In this document: one piece after another, positions 42,430 through 52,114 of the stretch
Position numbering within the stretch: the first letter of the stretch is position 1
Layout of the letters: each line of letters starts with the position of its first letter
NCBI GenBank assembly: GCA_944383165.1
Contig: CALWON010000006.1
Span: 1 to 60,363, forward strand
Length of the DNA stretch: 60,363 nucleotides
DNA from: an uncultured Oscillospiraceae bacterium
Lineage (GTDB): Bacteria; Bacillota; Clostridia; Oscillospirales; Oscillospiraceae
Direction of reading: 5' to 3'
Notes under the pieces: generated by a model
What the model was told of the DNA's origin: nothing
The model's database searches: none
Seen by the model: only the letters and a program-made list of their open reading frames with translations
Made by a program: the position numbers and the translations under genes

Positions 42430-43308
42430 CTATTGTGCCGCCTGTGCGCCGCCGACCACCTCTGTAATTTCCTGGGTAATGGCAGCCTGTCTGGCACGGT
42501 TATATGATAAACGAAGGCTCTGCAACATATCCCTGGCATTGTCGCTGGAGGACTTCATAGCAGTCATACGGGAATTTTGTTCCGAGCAATAGGACTCCAC
42601 CAGCGCCCCAAAAATATCCCCTTTCACATACCCCGGTACGAGGCGATTCATCACTGCCTTTGTAGATGGCACATAGCTGACATGCTGGCGATAATGGGTA
42701 TCCTCTTGATACTTTTTAAATACCTTTGGGTCAAGGGGTAGTAATTTATGGCACAATGTCTCCATATGAAAGGAATCCATCATTTTGGTAAAAATCAAAT
42801 ACACCTCATCTAGGCTGCCCTCCAAAAACCGGTCCAGCATCAGTTCTCCAATGTCTCTGGAGCGTGTTACCGTTGGATTTTGGGCTGTATAGAGGAATTC
42901 TGTATCAATCTCCATCCCATGTTCCTGAAAATAGGTACGCCCAGCCTGTCCTACCACAAACAGTTTCACATTGGCACACTGTTTCATCTTCTGCTCTGCC
43001 AATTTAATCACATTGTGGTTATAAGCCCCTGCCAGCCCCTTATCCCCTGTGACTACAATAAATCCGGTTGTACGTTTCTCCGCTGGCACTTCTGGTCGCT
43101 TATCAAAAAATACATGCTCAATTTCTGGGGAGTGGTAGAGGATATCTGAGATGGTGCTTTCAATTTTCTCAAAATATGGCTCCACATCATTGAGTTGCTG
43201 TCTTGCTTTCCGGAGATTTGCGGAGGAAATGAGATACATGGCATTGGTAATTTTCAACGTCTGCTCCACACTTTTCATGTGGTTGCGAATTTCCTTCATG
43301 CTTGCCAT
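42430..43308 (-). CDS. atpG: ATP synthase gamma subunit
   Basis: Rotor shaft, 292 residues. N-terminal coiled helix [20 protein letters not shown], then VTGDKGLAGAYNHNVIK, and the C-terminal helix NARDMLQSLRLSYNRARQAA, QAAITQEITEVVGGAQA. The start codon overlaps the atpA stop by one base. Confidence 0.96.
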   Translation of the reverse strand: MASMKEIRNHMKSVEQTLKITNAMYLISSANLRKARQQLNDVEPYFEKIESTISDILYHSPEIEHVFFDKRPEVPAEKRTTGFIVVTGDKGLAGAYNHNVIKLAEQKMKQCANVKLFVVGQAGRTYFQEHGMEIDTEFLYTAQNPTVTRSRDIGELMLDRFLEGSLDEVYLIFTKMMDSFHMETLCHKLLPLDPKVFKKYQEDTHYRQHVSYVPSTKAVMNRLVPGYVKGDIFGALVESYCSEQNSRMTAMKSSSDNARDMLQSLRLSYNRARQAAITQEITEVVGGAQAAQ

Positions 43309-44810
43309 CAGGCGTTCACCTGCTTTTTCAGTCGTTCCACCACTGTGCGGATGGTTTCAGATGTAGTTGCACTGAGTACCCCTGTCTCATCCACCTCTGT
43401 CACTTCTTTTTCATGTTCCCGCAACATCTCATGTACCACATCTTCTGCAAAGGAGCGCACCTTGTCCAATGGCACATCATCCAATAGACCATTGGTAGCT
43501 GTATAGAGGATGATTGCCTGATGACTGACAGGCAGTGGGTGATAAAGAGGCTGTTTGAGCAACTCCAAAAGCCGTTTTCCATGGTCCAGTGCCTGTTGTG
43601 TGGCTCGATCCAAATCAGAAGCAAACTGTGTGAATACCTCTAATTCACGAAAACGTGCCAAATCAATGCGCAGGGTGCCCGCTGTCTTTTTGATTGCCTT
43701 TGTCTGGGCTGCACCACCCACACGGGATACGGACAAGCCCACGTTGACGGCAGGTCGTTGTCCTGCAAAGAACAGGTCACTTTCCAAATAAATCTGACCA
43801 TCTGTAATGGAAATCACATTGGTGGGAATATAGGCTGATACATCCCCTGCCTGTGTCTCAATGATAGGCAGTGCAGTCATGGAGCCGCCTCCATACTCTT
43901 TGGTCAGACGGCATGCCCGTTCCAACAATCTGGAGTGGAGATAGAACACATCGCCGGGATATGCCTCACGTCCAGGGGAACGCTTCAGCAATAGGGACAA
44001 TGCACGATATGCCACCGCATGTTTGGATAGATCGTCATAGACAATCAATACATCTTTTCCCTTGCTCATGAAATACTCCCCAATGGCAGCACCGGAGTAG
44101 GGTGCAATATACTGCATGGGAGCGGATTCACTGGCAGTGGAGGACACAATGATAGAATAGTCCATGGCTCCATGTGTTTTAAGTGTGTTCTGAATTCGTG
44201 CCACTGTACTTGCCTTCTGTCCAATGGCTACATAGATACAGATGACATCCTTTCCTTTCTGATTGAGGATGGTATCCACTGCAATGGCAGTCTTGCCAGT
44301 CTGTCTGTCTCCAATAATTAGCTCACGTTGTCCTCTGCCAATGGGAACCATCGCATCAATTGCCATAATGCCTGTCTGAAGGGGTACATTCACTGGCTCT
44401 CTTGTGACCACGCCACTGGCTTCATGCTCAATTGGTCTTGTCTCACTGCTTGGAATCTCACCCAGTCCATCAATAGGACGTCCCAGCACATCCACCACAC
44501 GACCAATCAAGCCATCTCCTACTGGAATATCAGCTGCACGCCCTGTGCGTGTGACCACAGTTCCTTCCTGTACGCCTTCTTCACTGCCTAGAAGCACCAC
44601 ACCTACACTGTCACGTCCCAGATTCATCACCATGCCAGATGTCCCTGTATCAAATGTCACCAGTTCACCATAGACGGCACGATCCAGACCATAAACCGTT
44701 GCAATGCCATCCCCTACTTCCAGCACAGTCCCTGTCTCACTCTGACGTACACGGGTATCATAATTCTGGATTTCTTCCTTTAGGATAGAAACGATTTCTT
44801 CGGGTTTCAT
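43308..44810 (-). CDS. atpA: ATP synthase alpha subunit
   Basis: 500 residues. Walker [51 protein letters not shown], and [20 protein letters not shown]; the conserved Arg finger region [10 protein letters not shown] is present. Start at the ATG of [14 protein letters not shown], 2 bases after the atpH stop; a GTG two codons earlier overlaps that stop and is an alternative. Confidence 0.97.
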   Translation of the reverse strand: MKPEEIVSILKEEIQNYDTRVRQSETGTVLEVGDGIATVYGLDRAVYGELVTFDTGTSGMVMNLGRDSVGVVLLGSEEGVQEGTVVTRTGRAADIPVGDGLIGRVVDVLGRPIDGLGEIPSSETRPIEHEASGVVTREPVNVPLQTGIMAIDAMVPIGRGQRELIIGDRQTGKTAIAVDTILNQKGKDVICIYVAIGQKASTVARIQNTLKTHGAMDYSIIVSSTASESAPMQYIAPYSGAAIGEYFMSKGKDVLIVYDDLSKHAVAYRALSLLLKRSPGREAYPGDVFYLHSRLLERACRLTKEYGGGSMTALPIIETQAGDVSAYIPTNVISITDGQIYLESDLFFAGQRPAVNVGLSVSRVGGAAQTKAIKKTAGTLRIDLARFRELEVFTQFASDLDRATQQALDHGKRLLELLKQPLYHPLPVSHQAIILYTATNGLLDDVPLDKVRSFAEDVVHEMLREHEKEVTEVDETGVLSATTSETIRTVVERLKKQVNA

Positions 44811-44812
44811 AT

Positions 44813-45337
44813 TCACACCATTCGCCTCTCTTTCATCTGTCCAGCCAACCCCCGTAACACGCCCCGGACACTTTTGTCATAGGTAATCCCATCTAGTTCC
44901 AGCAAAAATCCGCCCAGCAGTTCAGGTTCTATCACAAATTTGAATTGGATCTCCTGTTTCTGATGCAAACGGCACAACGCCTTTGCCAATGCCTGCTGCT
45001 CCTGCTGATCTGGAATATGAACACAGTGCATAGTACACTGTGCACAGCCACGGTTAGAACACGATAACCGCTCCAACTCTTCCAAAATCTCTGGTAATTG
45101 TTTGAGTCTCTTCTTTTCTATTAGAAGTTTATAAAAGGACAAATACACAGGTTCTGTTTGCAGGTCAGGCAATCGCTTTAAAATACATTCTTTTTCTTTC
45201 ACTTGGAGCACAGGGGAACACAGCGCCTCCCAAAGTAGGGGTTGTTGCATCAGGTCATATGTAATTTGAGAAAATACGTCTGTCCTCTGATCCAATTCAT
45301 ACAGTGCTTTGGCATATCGCTTGGCGATTTCACTCAT
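44813..45337 (-). CDS. atpH: ATP synthase delta subunit with an unusual Cys cluster
   Basis: 174 residues, stator link between F1 and Fo. N-terminal helical domain [15 protein letters not shown]-terminal [20 protein letters not shown]. Between them (residues 93-105) lies C93-x4-C98-x2-C101-x3-C105, in a part where delta subunits normally carry few cysteines. Four closely spaced Cys could bind zinc or respond to redox. Start overlaps the atpF stop by 4 bases. Confidence 0.92.
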   Translation of the reverse strand: MSEIAKRYAKALYELDQRTDVFSQITYDLMQQPLLWEALCSPVLQVKEKECILKRLPDLQTEPVYLSFYKLLIEKKRLKQLPEILEELERLSCSNRGCAQCTMHCVHIPDQQEQQALAKALCRLHQKQEIQFKFVIEPELLGGFLLELDGITYDKSVRGVLRGLAGQMKERRMV

Positions 45338-45822
45338 GCATGTTCCCCCACTTCCAGTAAAAATGCGTCAATCATCGCTTTTTCCTGTTGTGTGTCCATC
45401 GTATGACAGGCAACTTTTTCAGCCGCCATCAACGCAAGAGATGTCACTTCATTGCGTACACCTTGCAGCATTTCCGCACGCTGTTGGGCAATTTGCCCCT
45501 CTGCCTCTTTCTGAATGCGCTGACTTACTTTCTGTGCCTCCTGTACCTTGCTTTCATAGAGACGCTGTCCACGCAGTCTCGCATCTGCCACCATACGCTC
45601 TGCCTCATCTCGTGCCTGAGCAAGCTGTTGCTCATAGTTTACCTTCAGTTCCTGAGCCTCTGTTCTCTCCTGCTGAGCGGTCTCCAGCTCCTGCTGGATT
45701 TTTTGGGCACGCTGTTCCAGAATGGCATTCACACGCCCAAACAGAAACTTTCTGAGAAACAGGTACAAAACAACCAGATTGATGAGTGTAAACAAAATGG
45801 TGGAACCCTGAAATTCCAGCAT
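45334..45822 (-). CDS. atpF: ATP synthase b subunit
   Basis: 162 residues: one N-terminal transmembrane helix (FTLINLVVLYLFLRKFLFG), then a long charged coiled coil (ILEQRAQKIQQELETAQQER onward). Peripheral stalk. AAAGGTGGTG precedes the ATG. Confidence 0.95.
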   Translation of the reverse strand: MLEFQGSTILFTLINLVVLYLFLRKFLFGRVNAILEQRAQKIQQELETAQQERTEAQELKVNYEQQLAQARDEAERMVADARLRGQRLYESKVQEAQKVSQRIQKEAEGQIAQQRAEMLQGVRNEVTSLALMAAEKVACHTMDTQQEKAMIDAFLLEVGEHA

Positions 45823-45836
45823 CTAGCACACCACCT

Positions 45837-46055
45837 TTAACCCATAAAGAGAATCAAAAGTGCAGTGATAAATCCAAAAATTGCAGTACCTTCTGCCATT
45901 GCACAGCCCAAAAGCAGCGCACTATTGATTTTTCCTGATGCCTCTGGCTGACGGGCAATGGCCTCACTGGCTTTTCCGGTTGCAATTCCAATTCCAATTC
46001 CAGCTCCAACACCTGTAAAAACAGCGACTCCAGCAGCAATGATTCCAATAGACAT
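45837..46055 (-). CDS. atpE: ATP synthase c subunit
   Basis: 72 residues, two transmembrane helices joined by the ARQPEA loop. Helix 1 reads GIGIGIATGKAS and helix 2 has the ion-binding Glu in CAMAEGTAIFG. Sodium-type c subunits have a Gln in helix 1 (as in GxGQGYAAG) and Ser after the Glu; here those positions are Ile and Gly, so I predict proton coupling. ATG 46055 with AAGGAGGA 8 bases upstream; the TTG at 46061 is an unlikely start. Confidence 0.95.
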   Translation of the reverse strand: MSIGIIAAGVAVFTGVGAGIGIGIATGKASEAIARQPEASGKINSALLLGCAMAEGTAIFGFITALLILFMG

Positions 46056-46084
46056 AATCAATTCCTCCTTATTTCAGTTCCTTT

Positions 46085-46780
46085 TTACTCTTCTTCTTTG
46101 ATTCCTTCCCCAATAAACAGGGTGGTTAAAAAGACAAAGACTACCATTTGAATGGTTCCATCAAACAAATCAAAATAAATACTGAATATGCCAGGCAGTA
46201 CCACAGGCACCACAAATTTCAGCATTTCCATCACAATAAATGCCCCTAAAATATTTCCAAACAGTCGCATACACAGGGCAAGTGGACGCACAAAAACTTC
46301 CATCAAATTGATGGGCAGCAACAGCGGCATTGGTTCTGCAAACTTTTTCAAGCCACCCAGCAACCCATTGTATCGGAATTGTGCTCCATAGATGAGAAAA
46401 AAGCCAATCAACGCAAGGGACGCCGTTACGCTGATATCTTTGGTTGGCGGAGCCACTCCAAAAATTCCAATCAGATTGGCAGTAAGCAAATATAAAGCCA
46501 ATGTTCCAATGATTGGGGCAAACTCTTTCCAGTGTGTTCCTATATTCTCTTGCACAAAATGGTTGAGAAATTCAATGGTTCCTTCCAACGCCAACTGCCC
46601 CTTCTTTGGGTTTTCCACCTTCAGATTATGGGTCAGAATCAATGTAGCCCCCATTAAAATCAGCAAGACAATCCAGCTCATCACCACAGAATTTGCAACT
46701 GGAATCCCATTTCCGATGGGAATGGTGAACATGATTTCATTTCCCAGCTCCTCTGTCAACATCTCCTGAAATGCTTCCAT
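46085..46780 (-). CDS. atpB: ATP synthase a subunit
   Basis: 231 residues. Helices include VVMSWIVLLILMGATLILTH, TLALYLLTANLIGIF, and MRLFGNILGAFIVMEMLKF with the essential Arg; VFVFLTTLFIGEGIKEEE ends it. Start chosen at MEAFQEML (46780), 6 bases after GGGAGGTG; MCMEA at 46786 touches that site. First structural gene; no atpI is present. Confidence 0.93.
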   Translation of the reverse strand: MEAFQEMLTEELGNEIMFTIPIGNGIPVANSVVMSWIVLLILMGATLILTHNLKVENPKKGQLALEGTIEFLNHFVQENIGTHWKEFAPIIGTLALYLLTANLIGIFGVAPPTKDISVTASLALIGFFLIYGAQFRYNGLLGGLKKFAEPMPLLLPINLMEVFVRPLALCMRLFGNILGAFIVMEMLKFVVPVVLPGIFSIYFDLFDGTIQMVVFVFLTTLFIGEGIKEEE

Positions 46781-47172
46781 ACACATCACCTCCCTCTGTG
46801 CGATGACATCATAAACCCACTTTTCCTTTTTGACTACCCTTACGAACATAAAAAAACTGCGCTAAATTGTCACGGGGGATCAATGCAAAAAACCTTTAGT
46901 ACAAAAAACAACCCTCTAAAAAATGATATTCCTCCTTTATTGCAGCTTTTCCATACAATTTAGCCATCTTTCGTTATGTCCAGATGAATCATACCACAAT
47001 TCAACTACTTGGCATAATTGTCATTCTATCCGAATCCATGTGGAATATCTTCGGGGCAGCCCTGTATAATCCTCACAAACAAAAGGTATAATTGCTAATT
47101 TATCTCTATTTTTAGCTTTTTAAAGTAAATTTTCTTTTCTTCTATGTCCATTTATAGATAAAATGAAATAGC
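46781..47172. other. leader and upstream region of the ATP synthase operon
   Basis: About 390 bases with no credible gene. On the minus strand TGGTATGAT near 47,000 is a plausible extended -10; that would give an untranslated leader of about 200 bases before atpB. I could not find a clear -35 box or a terminator. Confidence 0.4.
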
Positions 47173-47206
47173 AGAAGGCAGCCCCCTTTACTGGGGGTTG
47201 CCTTCT
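47173..47206. terminator. hairpin after the DUF6440 gene
   Basis: AGAAGGCAgCCCCC pairs with GGGGGtTGCCTTCT around TTTACT. Strong stem, weak T-run. It lies between the DUF6440 stop codon and the ATP synthase upstream region. Confidence 0.65.
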
Positions 47207-47238
47207 GCTTCTTCTATCAGCCATTTACAGATTAGAGT

Positions 47239-47400
47239 CTATGGTGTTATAACTGGGGTACCATCTTTGTTCAAAAGTGGTGTAAAGCCTGCCGCATTTC
47301 CATTTCTGTGAAAGACATAATTGACCCCTGTTTCTGTATCAACCCAGATTTCTACTACATCAATGGTACCTTGGTGATAAACCTTCTGAAAACGCTCCAT
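47239..47400 (-). CDS. DUF6440-like small protein
   Basis: 53 residues from the ATG of MERFQKVYHQGTI (GAAAGGAG 8 bases upstream); a 29-codon upward extension lacks a start signal. VDTETGVNYVFHRNGNAAGF and TPLLNKDGTPVIT match the short DUF6440 beta-hairpin family found in many Firmicutes. Function unknown. Monocistronic. Confidence 0.75.
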   Translation of the reverse strand: MERFQKVYHQGTIDVVEIWVDTETGVNYVFHRNGNAAGFTPLLNKDGTPVITP

Positions 47401-47503
47401 ATCAATACTCCTTTCTCTAAGTAGTATCCTCTTGAAAATGGGTTGAGCATATTGTACCATATAAAAACACTTCCTTACAAGACACAAATACCCTATCCCT
47501 TAT

Positions 47504-47532
47504 TTGACAGATTTTGATTTCTTTCTTATACT
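47504..47532 (+). promoter_or_regulatory. promoter of the two-component operon
   Basis: TTGACA (47504-47509) and TATACT (47527-47532), spacer 17 bases. The start codon is 25 bases downstream. Confidence 0.8.
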
Positions 47533-47556
47533 GAGAACTAGAAATGGGGGATTTTT

Positions 47557-49179
47557 ATGGAGAAACCAAAAGGGCATACGATTCGTAGCCAATTGACATG
47601 CCTCAGCCTGATCAGTGTCCTCGTTGCAGTCTCTCTCTGCTTACTTGGTACCATCTATCTTACATTGCGGGAAAAACAAGATGCAATCGACCAAAATCTA
47701 ATCAACAATGCAACCATATTATCCCATACACCCCTTGTGAAAGATACTTTCACACTTGGGCAAGCCTCCTCTGAAACCATCTCTTTTTTGGATACTGTCA
47801 TTCAAAACACATCTGGAGTAGATTTAATTTTACTGGCTGATTCCCACAATACCTTACTCTATGCCCCTACTCACAGCCTCATAGGATCCTCCTATGTTGG
47901 GAGTGTACAACAACAGGCATTGCTGGGGGCATCGCCCTACACTTCTGATGACACTGGTTTAACAGGTATGGAACACGCCGCTTATGCTCCTGTTTTTGAC
48001 AGCACTGGAGCTGTTTCCGGTTTCGTTATGGTGGGTATCTATGCACACAATATGATGGATTTGGCAATGGATGCAAGTATTCGTATGATTTTTATCGGTG
48101 TACTGGCTGCATTGGTTGGGTTCTTTTTGGCTCTGCGCCTATCCGAGCGCATCAAACGTACCTTGATGGGCTATGAACCTGAAGCCCTGAAACAACACTA
48201 TCTACAACGTGATGACATTTTGGAGGCACTGGAGGAAGGAATCCTTGCCATTGACAAAACTGCCCACATCACCTATCTGAACCGCTCCGCCGCACAGATG
48301 CTTTCTCTGGATTATGACCATGCTTTGGGGGCTCCACTCCACACCATCTATCCAAATTCTACCCTAAATCTGATTTTAAAACACAAACGCTCAGAATATA
48401 ATGTGGCTATAAAATCTTTGAGCAATGTCCAAATTCTTGCCGACCGCCTCCCCCTTTATGAACATGGTTCCCTGGTGGGTGCAGTTAGCATTTTTCGCAA
48501 CCGTACGGAAGTAACCAAATTGGCGGAAGATTTGACTGGGGTGCAGCATATGGTAGATGCCATGCGGGCATACACCCACGAATTTATGAATAAGCTCCAT
48601 GTTATTTTAGGGCTTTTAGAAGTGGGTGATACCCAGCGTGCACAGGAATACATTATGGACACCACCCGCACCCAGCAGGATGCCATTGGTCGTATCATCC
48701 ATCAAATCAAATCCCCTTCTGTTGCTGCACTTCTGGTTGGAAAAACCAGCCGGGCCAATGAACTTGGGATTCATCTTACCTTGGACAGGGAAAGCACCCT
48801 ATCCGAAACACATGATTGGATTCCTTCCGATGTCTATATCACCATTTTGGGAAATCTGATTGAAAATGCCATCGAAAATTTAAACCGTCCAAATTGCCCC
48901 ACCAAAGAAATTACAATCAGTATTTTTGAACAACCAGATTCCATTCTTTTGTGTGTGGAAGACACTGGCACTGGTATCCCACCTGAGTACCGCAAGCATC
49001 TTTTCCAATGTGGTGTCAGTACAAAAGGCAAAAACCGGGGCACTGGTCTGTCCCTTGTTGCCGATTTGGTAGAAACTTATCATGGGCAAATTCGGGTAGA
49101 ATCCGAGTGTGGTGTTGGTTCTGCCTTTCTTGTGACCTTTCAAAAGTCAAACGATTCTACAAAAATGAAACAGGAGTGA
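47557..49179 (+). CDS. CitA/DcuS-type sensor histidine kinase
   Basis: 540 residues. Helix 1 (LTCLSLISVLVAVSLCLLG), an extracytoplasmic PAS/PDC-like sensor (about 45-165), helix 2 (MIFIGVLAALVGFFLAL), cytoplasmic PAS (DILEALEEGILAIDKTAHIT), H-box MRAYTHEFMNKLHVILGLLE, then N-box DVYITILGNLIENAIENL and G-box GTGIPPEYRKHLF, GTGLSLVADLV. The order and the THEFxNKLH box are those of citrate/C4-dicarboxylate sensors. The response regulator follows after 6 bases. No transporter gene lies near, so the ligand is open. Confidence 0.92.
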   Translation: MEKPKGHTIRSQLTCLSLISVLVAVSLCLLGTIYLTLREKQDAIDQNLINNATILSHTPLVKDTFTLGQASSETISFLDTVIQNTSGVDLILLADSHNTLLYAPTHSLIGSSYVGSVQQQALLGASPYTSDDTGLTGMEHAAYAPVFDSTGAVSGFVMVGIYAHNMMDLAMDASIRMIFIGVLAALVGFFLALRLSERIKRTLMGYEPEALKQHYLQRDDILEALEEGILAIDKTAHITYLNRSAAQMLSLDYDHALGAPLHTIYPNSTLNLILKHKRSEYNVAIKSLSNVQILADRLPLYEHGSLVGAVSIFRNRTEVTKLAEDLTGVQHMVDAMRAYTHEFMNKLHVILGLLEVGDTQRAQEYIMDTTRTQQDAIGRIIHQIKSPSVAALLVGKTSRANELGIHLTLDRESTLSETHDWIPSDVYITILGNLIENAIENLNRPNCPTKEITISIFEQPDSILLCVEDTGTGIPPEYRKHLFQCGVSTKGKNRGTGLSLVADLVETYHGQIRVESECGVGSAFLVTFQKSNDSTKMKQE

Positions 49180-49185
49180 ACCAAA

Positions 49186-49851
49186 ATGTATCGTGTGGTG
49201 ATTGTGGAAGATGATCCCATGATTTCCCAGCTAAACTACCAATATATCCAAAAGGAACCTGACTTTCAAGTGGTCAATCTCTGTAAAACTGGAAAGGAAG
49301 CATTACAGTGGTTAAAAAAATATCCAGCAGATTTGCTGATTCTGGATGTCTATATGCCCATCATGTCTGGATTGGAATTATTGCACACATTAAGGGCAAT
49401 GGACTTCCCCATTGATGTGATCATGGTCACCGCTGCCAATGACCCTGAAACAGTAGACACTTTATTCAAATTGGGAGCCATTGACTATCTTGTGAAACCA
49501 TTTACCTATGAGCGGTTCCACATGGCATTGGAACAATTTTTGCGCCGTAAAAAAATGTTAGATTGTACCACTGTACAGCAGTCCACACTAGATCAGATTT
49601 TTTCAACACCCCACTCCTCCCCCCCACCCAAGGGCTTGCAGGAGGACACCTTACATAAAATCCGCACTTGTCTCTCTGCTGCAACTGCCCAACAGGACTT
49701 TCCCAGTGAAACTCTCGCATCGGAAACTGGGCTTTCTGTTGTAACCATCCGCAGATATATGAATTATTTGGTCGAATGTGGTGAAGTTGCAAGCACCATT
49801 AAATATGATACAGGGGGACGTCCATGCCGTGTCTATCATCTGCTCTCTTAA
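49186..49851 (+). CDS. CitB/DcuR-type response regulator
   Basis: 221 residues. Receiver: VVIVEDDPMISQLNYQYIQK, phosphoacceptor in LLILDVYMPIMSGLELL, VKPFTYERF. The C-terminus has an HTH (LASETGLSVVTIRRYMNYLV) then SIKYDTGGRPCRVYHL-like wing, the CitB/DcuR type. CAGGAG precedes the ATG. Partner of the preceding kinase. Confidence 0.92.
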   Translation: MYRVVIVEDDPMISQLNYQYIQKEPDFQVVNLCKTGKEALQWLKKYPADLLILDVYMPIMSGLELLHTLRAMDFPIDVIMVTAANDPETVDTLFKLGAIDYLVKPFTYERFHMALEQFLRRKKMLDCTTVQQSTLDQIFSTPHSSPPPKGLQEDTLHKIRTCLSAATAQQDFPSETLASETGLSVVTIRRYMNYLVECGEVASTIKYDTGGRPCRVYHLLS

Positions 49852-49882
49852 AAAATTTTGTAACGAAATACCATTCCATTTT

Positions 49883-49915
49883 CTGTGTCTATCCCAACGA
49901 TAGGCACAGTTTTCT
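49883..49915 (+). terminator. terminator of the two-component operon
   Basis: CTGTGtCTATC pairs with GATAGgCACAG around CCAAC, followed by TTTTCTTTT. Confidence 0.8.
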
Positions 49916-49950
49916 TTTATACCCCTTTTTATTCCTTTAAATTTTCTTTT

Positions 49951-49993
49951 TGTTGTTATAACAACATACAGTGGATGAAAAAGTGGTTATGAT
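49951..49993 (+). promoter_or_regulatory. cupin-hcp promoter with 16-bp palindrome at about -41.5
   Basis: TGTTGTTATAACAACA (49951-49966) is a perfect palindrome. TATGAT at 49988-49993 is a -10 box; a start site near 50000 puts the palindrome centre about 41.5 bases upstream, the spacing of class II CRP/FNR activators. No -35 consensus is present, as expected for an activated promoter. An HcpR-like regulator is a plausible partner. Confidence 0.65.
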
Positions 49994-50023
49994 AGGGGCA
50001 ACAGCAAGACAGGAGGTACTTTT

Positions 50024-50350
50024 ATGAACTTCAAACACATTACCCCTTCTGAGGTATTATCGTTAAAAGAACAGATTGCCAATCAGGAAGGGCAAATTGT
50101 CAGCAAAACACTGGTACAAAACAGTGCCATCAGTATGACTTTGTTCTCTTTTTCCAAAGGAGAGGAAATTAGTACACATGAATCTGGTGGAGATGCTTTT
50201 GTCATCTGTCTGGATGGAGTTGGCAGAATTACAATTGATGGTGCTGCACATATTTTACATGAGGGAGAATCCATTGTCATGCCAGCTGGTCATCCCCATG
50301 CCGTATTTGGTGAAGAAGCATTTAAAATGTTACTCATTGTGGTATTCTGA
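50024..50350 (+). CDS. cupin-domain protein linked to hcp
   Basis: 108 residues, single cupin barrel: [20 protein letters not shown] (motif 1) and [16 protein letters not shown] (motif 2) with His/Glu metal ligands. CAGGAGG precedes the ATG. The gap to hcp is 16 bases. Small cupins next to hcp occur in other anaerobes; the function is not established. Confidence 0.85.
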   Translation: MNFKHITPSEVLSLKEQIANQEGQIVSKTLVQNSAISMTLFSFSKGEEISTHESGGDAFVICLDGVGRITIDGAAHILHEGESIVMPAGHPHAVFGEEAFKMLLIVVF

Positions 50351-50366
50351 AAGGAGAATGTTTGAA

Positions 50367-52010
50367 ATGGAGCACAAAATGTTTTGTTATCAGTGTCAGG
50401 AAACCGCAGGCTGCAAAGGCTGTACTATGGTAGGTGTCTGTGGGAAACAGCCAGATGTGGCCGCTATGCAAGATTTACTGGTCTATGTCACAAAAGGGAT
50501 TTCCTGTGTCACCACTGCACTGCGTAAAGAGGGAAAATCAGTTTCTCATCAAGTCAACCACTTAATTACACGCAACCTTTTTGTCACCATCACCAATGCC
50601 AACTTTGATAAATCCAGCATTGAAACCTGTATTCAAGTCACTTTGGATACCAAAAAAGGACTGCTTTCTCAGTTGGAACATTCTTCCCATCTGCCAGAAG
50701 CTGCCCTATGGGATGGTTCTGATGACTGGAATGAAAAAGCGAAGCAGATTGGCGTTCTTTCTACCAAAGATGAAGACATCCGCTCCCTGCGTGAACTGAT
50801 CACCTACGGTTTGAAGGGACTGTCTGCCTATTCCAAACATGCCAACGCCCTGTTACAGGACAATGAAGAGGTAGATGCTTTCCTACAGCGTGCGCTGTCT
50901 GCCACTCTGGATGACAGTCTTTCTGTGGATGATTTGGTGTCTCTCACATTGGAAACAGGAAACTATGGTGTCTCCGCTATGGCTCTGTTGGATCAAGCCA
51001 ATACTTCAGCCTATGGCAACCCAAAAATCACCACCGTCAACATTGGGGTAGGAAAAAATCCTGGTATTCTGGTTTCTGGTCATGACCTGCGAGATTTGGA
51101 GATGTTGTTGCAGCAAACACAGGGAACTGGTGTGGATGTCTATACCCATTCTGAAATGCTGCCTGCCCACTACTACCCTGCATTTCAGAAATACCCCAAC
51201 TTTGTGGGCAACTATGGCAACGCTTGGTGGAAACAAAAAGAGGAATTTGAGGCATTCAATGGTCCCATTTTGATGACAACCAACTGTATTGTTCCCCCAA
51301 AAGACAGTTATAAAAACCGTCTCTATACCACTGGTGCAGCAGGGTATCCAGGCTGCCAGCACATTCCAGGCGAAATTGGAGAGACAAAAGATTTCTCTGC
51401 CCTGATTGAACATGCAAAGCAGTGCCCACCTCCCACAGAACTGGAAACAGGTTCCATTGTAGGCGGTTTTGCCCATGCTCAGGTATTTGCTCTGGCTGAT
51501 AAGGTAGTAGAAGCTGTCAAAAGTGGCGCGATTCAGAAATTTGTGGTTATGGCTGGCTGTGATGGTCGTGCAAAAAGTCGTGATTATTATACTGAGTTTG
51601 CAAAGGCATTACCACATGACACAGTGATTTTAACTGCCGGCTGTGCAAAATATCGATATAATAAGCTGGGGCTTGGAGACATTGGCGGTATTCCCCGTGT
51701 TTTGGACGCTGGACAGTGCAACGACTCCTATTCTCTGGCAGTGATTGCATTGAAACTCAAGGAGATTTTTGCACTCAATGACATCAACGACTTGCCCATT
51801 GTTTATAACATCGCATGGTATGAACAAAAGGCTGTCATTGTGCTCTTGGCTCTACTGTCCCTAGGTGTGAAAAACATTCATCTTGGTCCTACTCTGCCTG
51901 CTTTTCTCAGTCCCAATGTGGCAAAGGTACTGGTAGAAAACTTCGGCATTGCAGGAATTGGCAGTGTAGAAGATGACATCAACCTATTTTTTGGGAATAC
52001 AGCATCCTAA
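50367..52010 (+). CDS. hcp: hybrid-cluster protein (hydroxylamine reductase)
   Basis: 547 residues from ATG 50367 (AAAGGAG 10 bases upstream). N-terminal FeS ligands in [19 protein letters not shown] and VCGKQ (C7, C10, C19, C25; C16 is an extra). Later [49 protein letters not shown] and [13 protein letters not shown] hold the hybrid cluster ligands. Hcp reduces hydroxylamine or NO and protects against nitrosative stress. The long frame from 50178 is a shadow over the cupin gene. Confidence 0.95.
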   Translation: MEHKMFCYQCQETAGCKGCTMVGVCGKQPDVAAMQDLLVYVTKGISCVTTALRKEGKSVSHQVNHLITRNLFVTITNANFDKSSIETCIQVTLDTKKGLLSQLEHSSHLPEAALWDGSDDWNEKAKQIGVLSTKDEDIRSLRELITYGLKGLSAYSKHANALLQDNEEVDAFLQRALSATLDDSLSVDDLVSLTLETGNYGVSAMALLDQANTSAYGNPKITTVNIGVGKNPGILVSGHDLRDLEMLLQQTQGTGVDVYTHSEMLPAHYYPAFQKYPNFVGNYGNAWWKQKEEFEAFNGPILMTTNCIVPPKDSYKNRLYTTGAAGYPGCQHIPGEIGETKDFSALIEHAKQCPPPTELETGSIVGGFAHAQVFALADKVVEAVKSGAIQKFVVMAGCDGRAKSRDYYTEFAKALPHDTVILTAGCAKYRYNKLGLGDIGGIPRVLDAGQCNDSYSLAVIALKLKEIFALNDINDLPIVYNIAWYEQKAVIVLLALLSLGVKNIHLGPTLPAFLSPNVAKVLVENFGIAGIGSVEDDINLFFGNTAS

Positions 52011-52026
52011 CTTCACCATATAAATC

Positions 52027-52069
52027 AAACAGGGTTCCCATCTGCACAAAGCAGATGGAAACCCTGTTT
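52027..52069. terminator. terminator between hcp and tyrS (convergent)
   Basis: AAACAGGGTTcCCATCTGC pairs with GCAGATGGaAACCCTGTTT around ACAAA: a long stem with TTTCC behind it on the plus strand. Confidence 0.85.
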
Positions 52070-52114
52070 CCTTTTATCCCTAATCTTTGTCAAACATACC
52101 ACACAACAGCATGG

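Noticed and set aside
50178..50366. N-terminal extension of Hcp
   Set aside because: It runs through the cupin gene in another frame; Hcp normally begins just before the CxxC motif.
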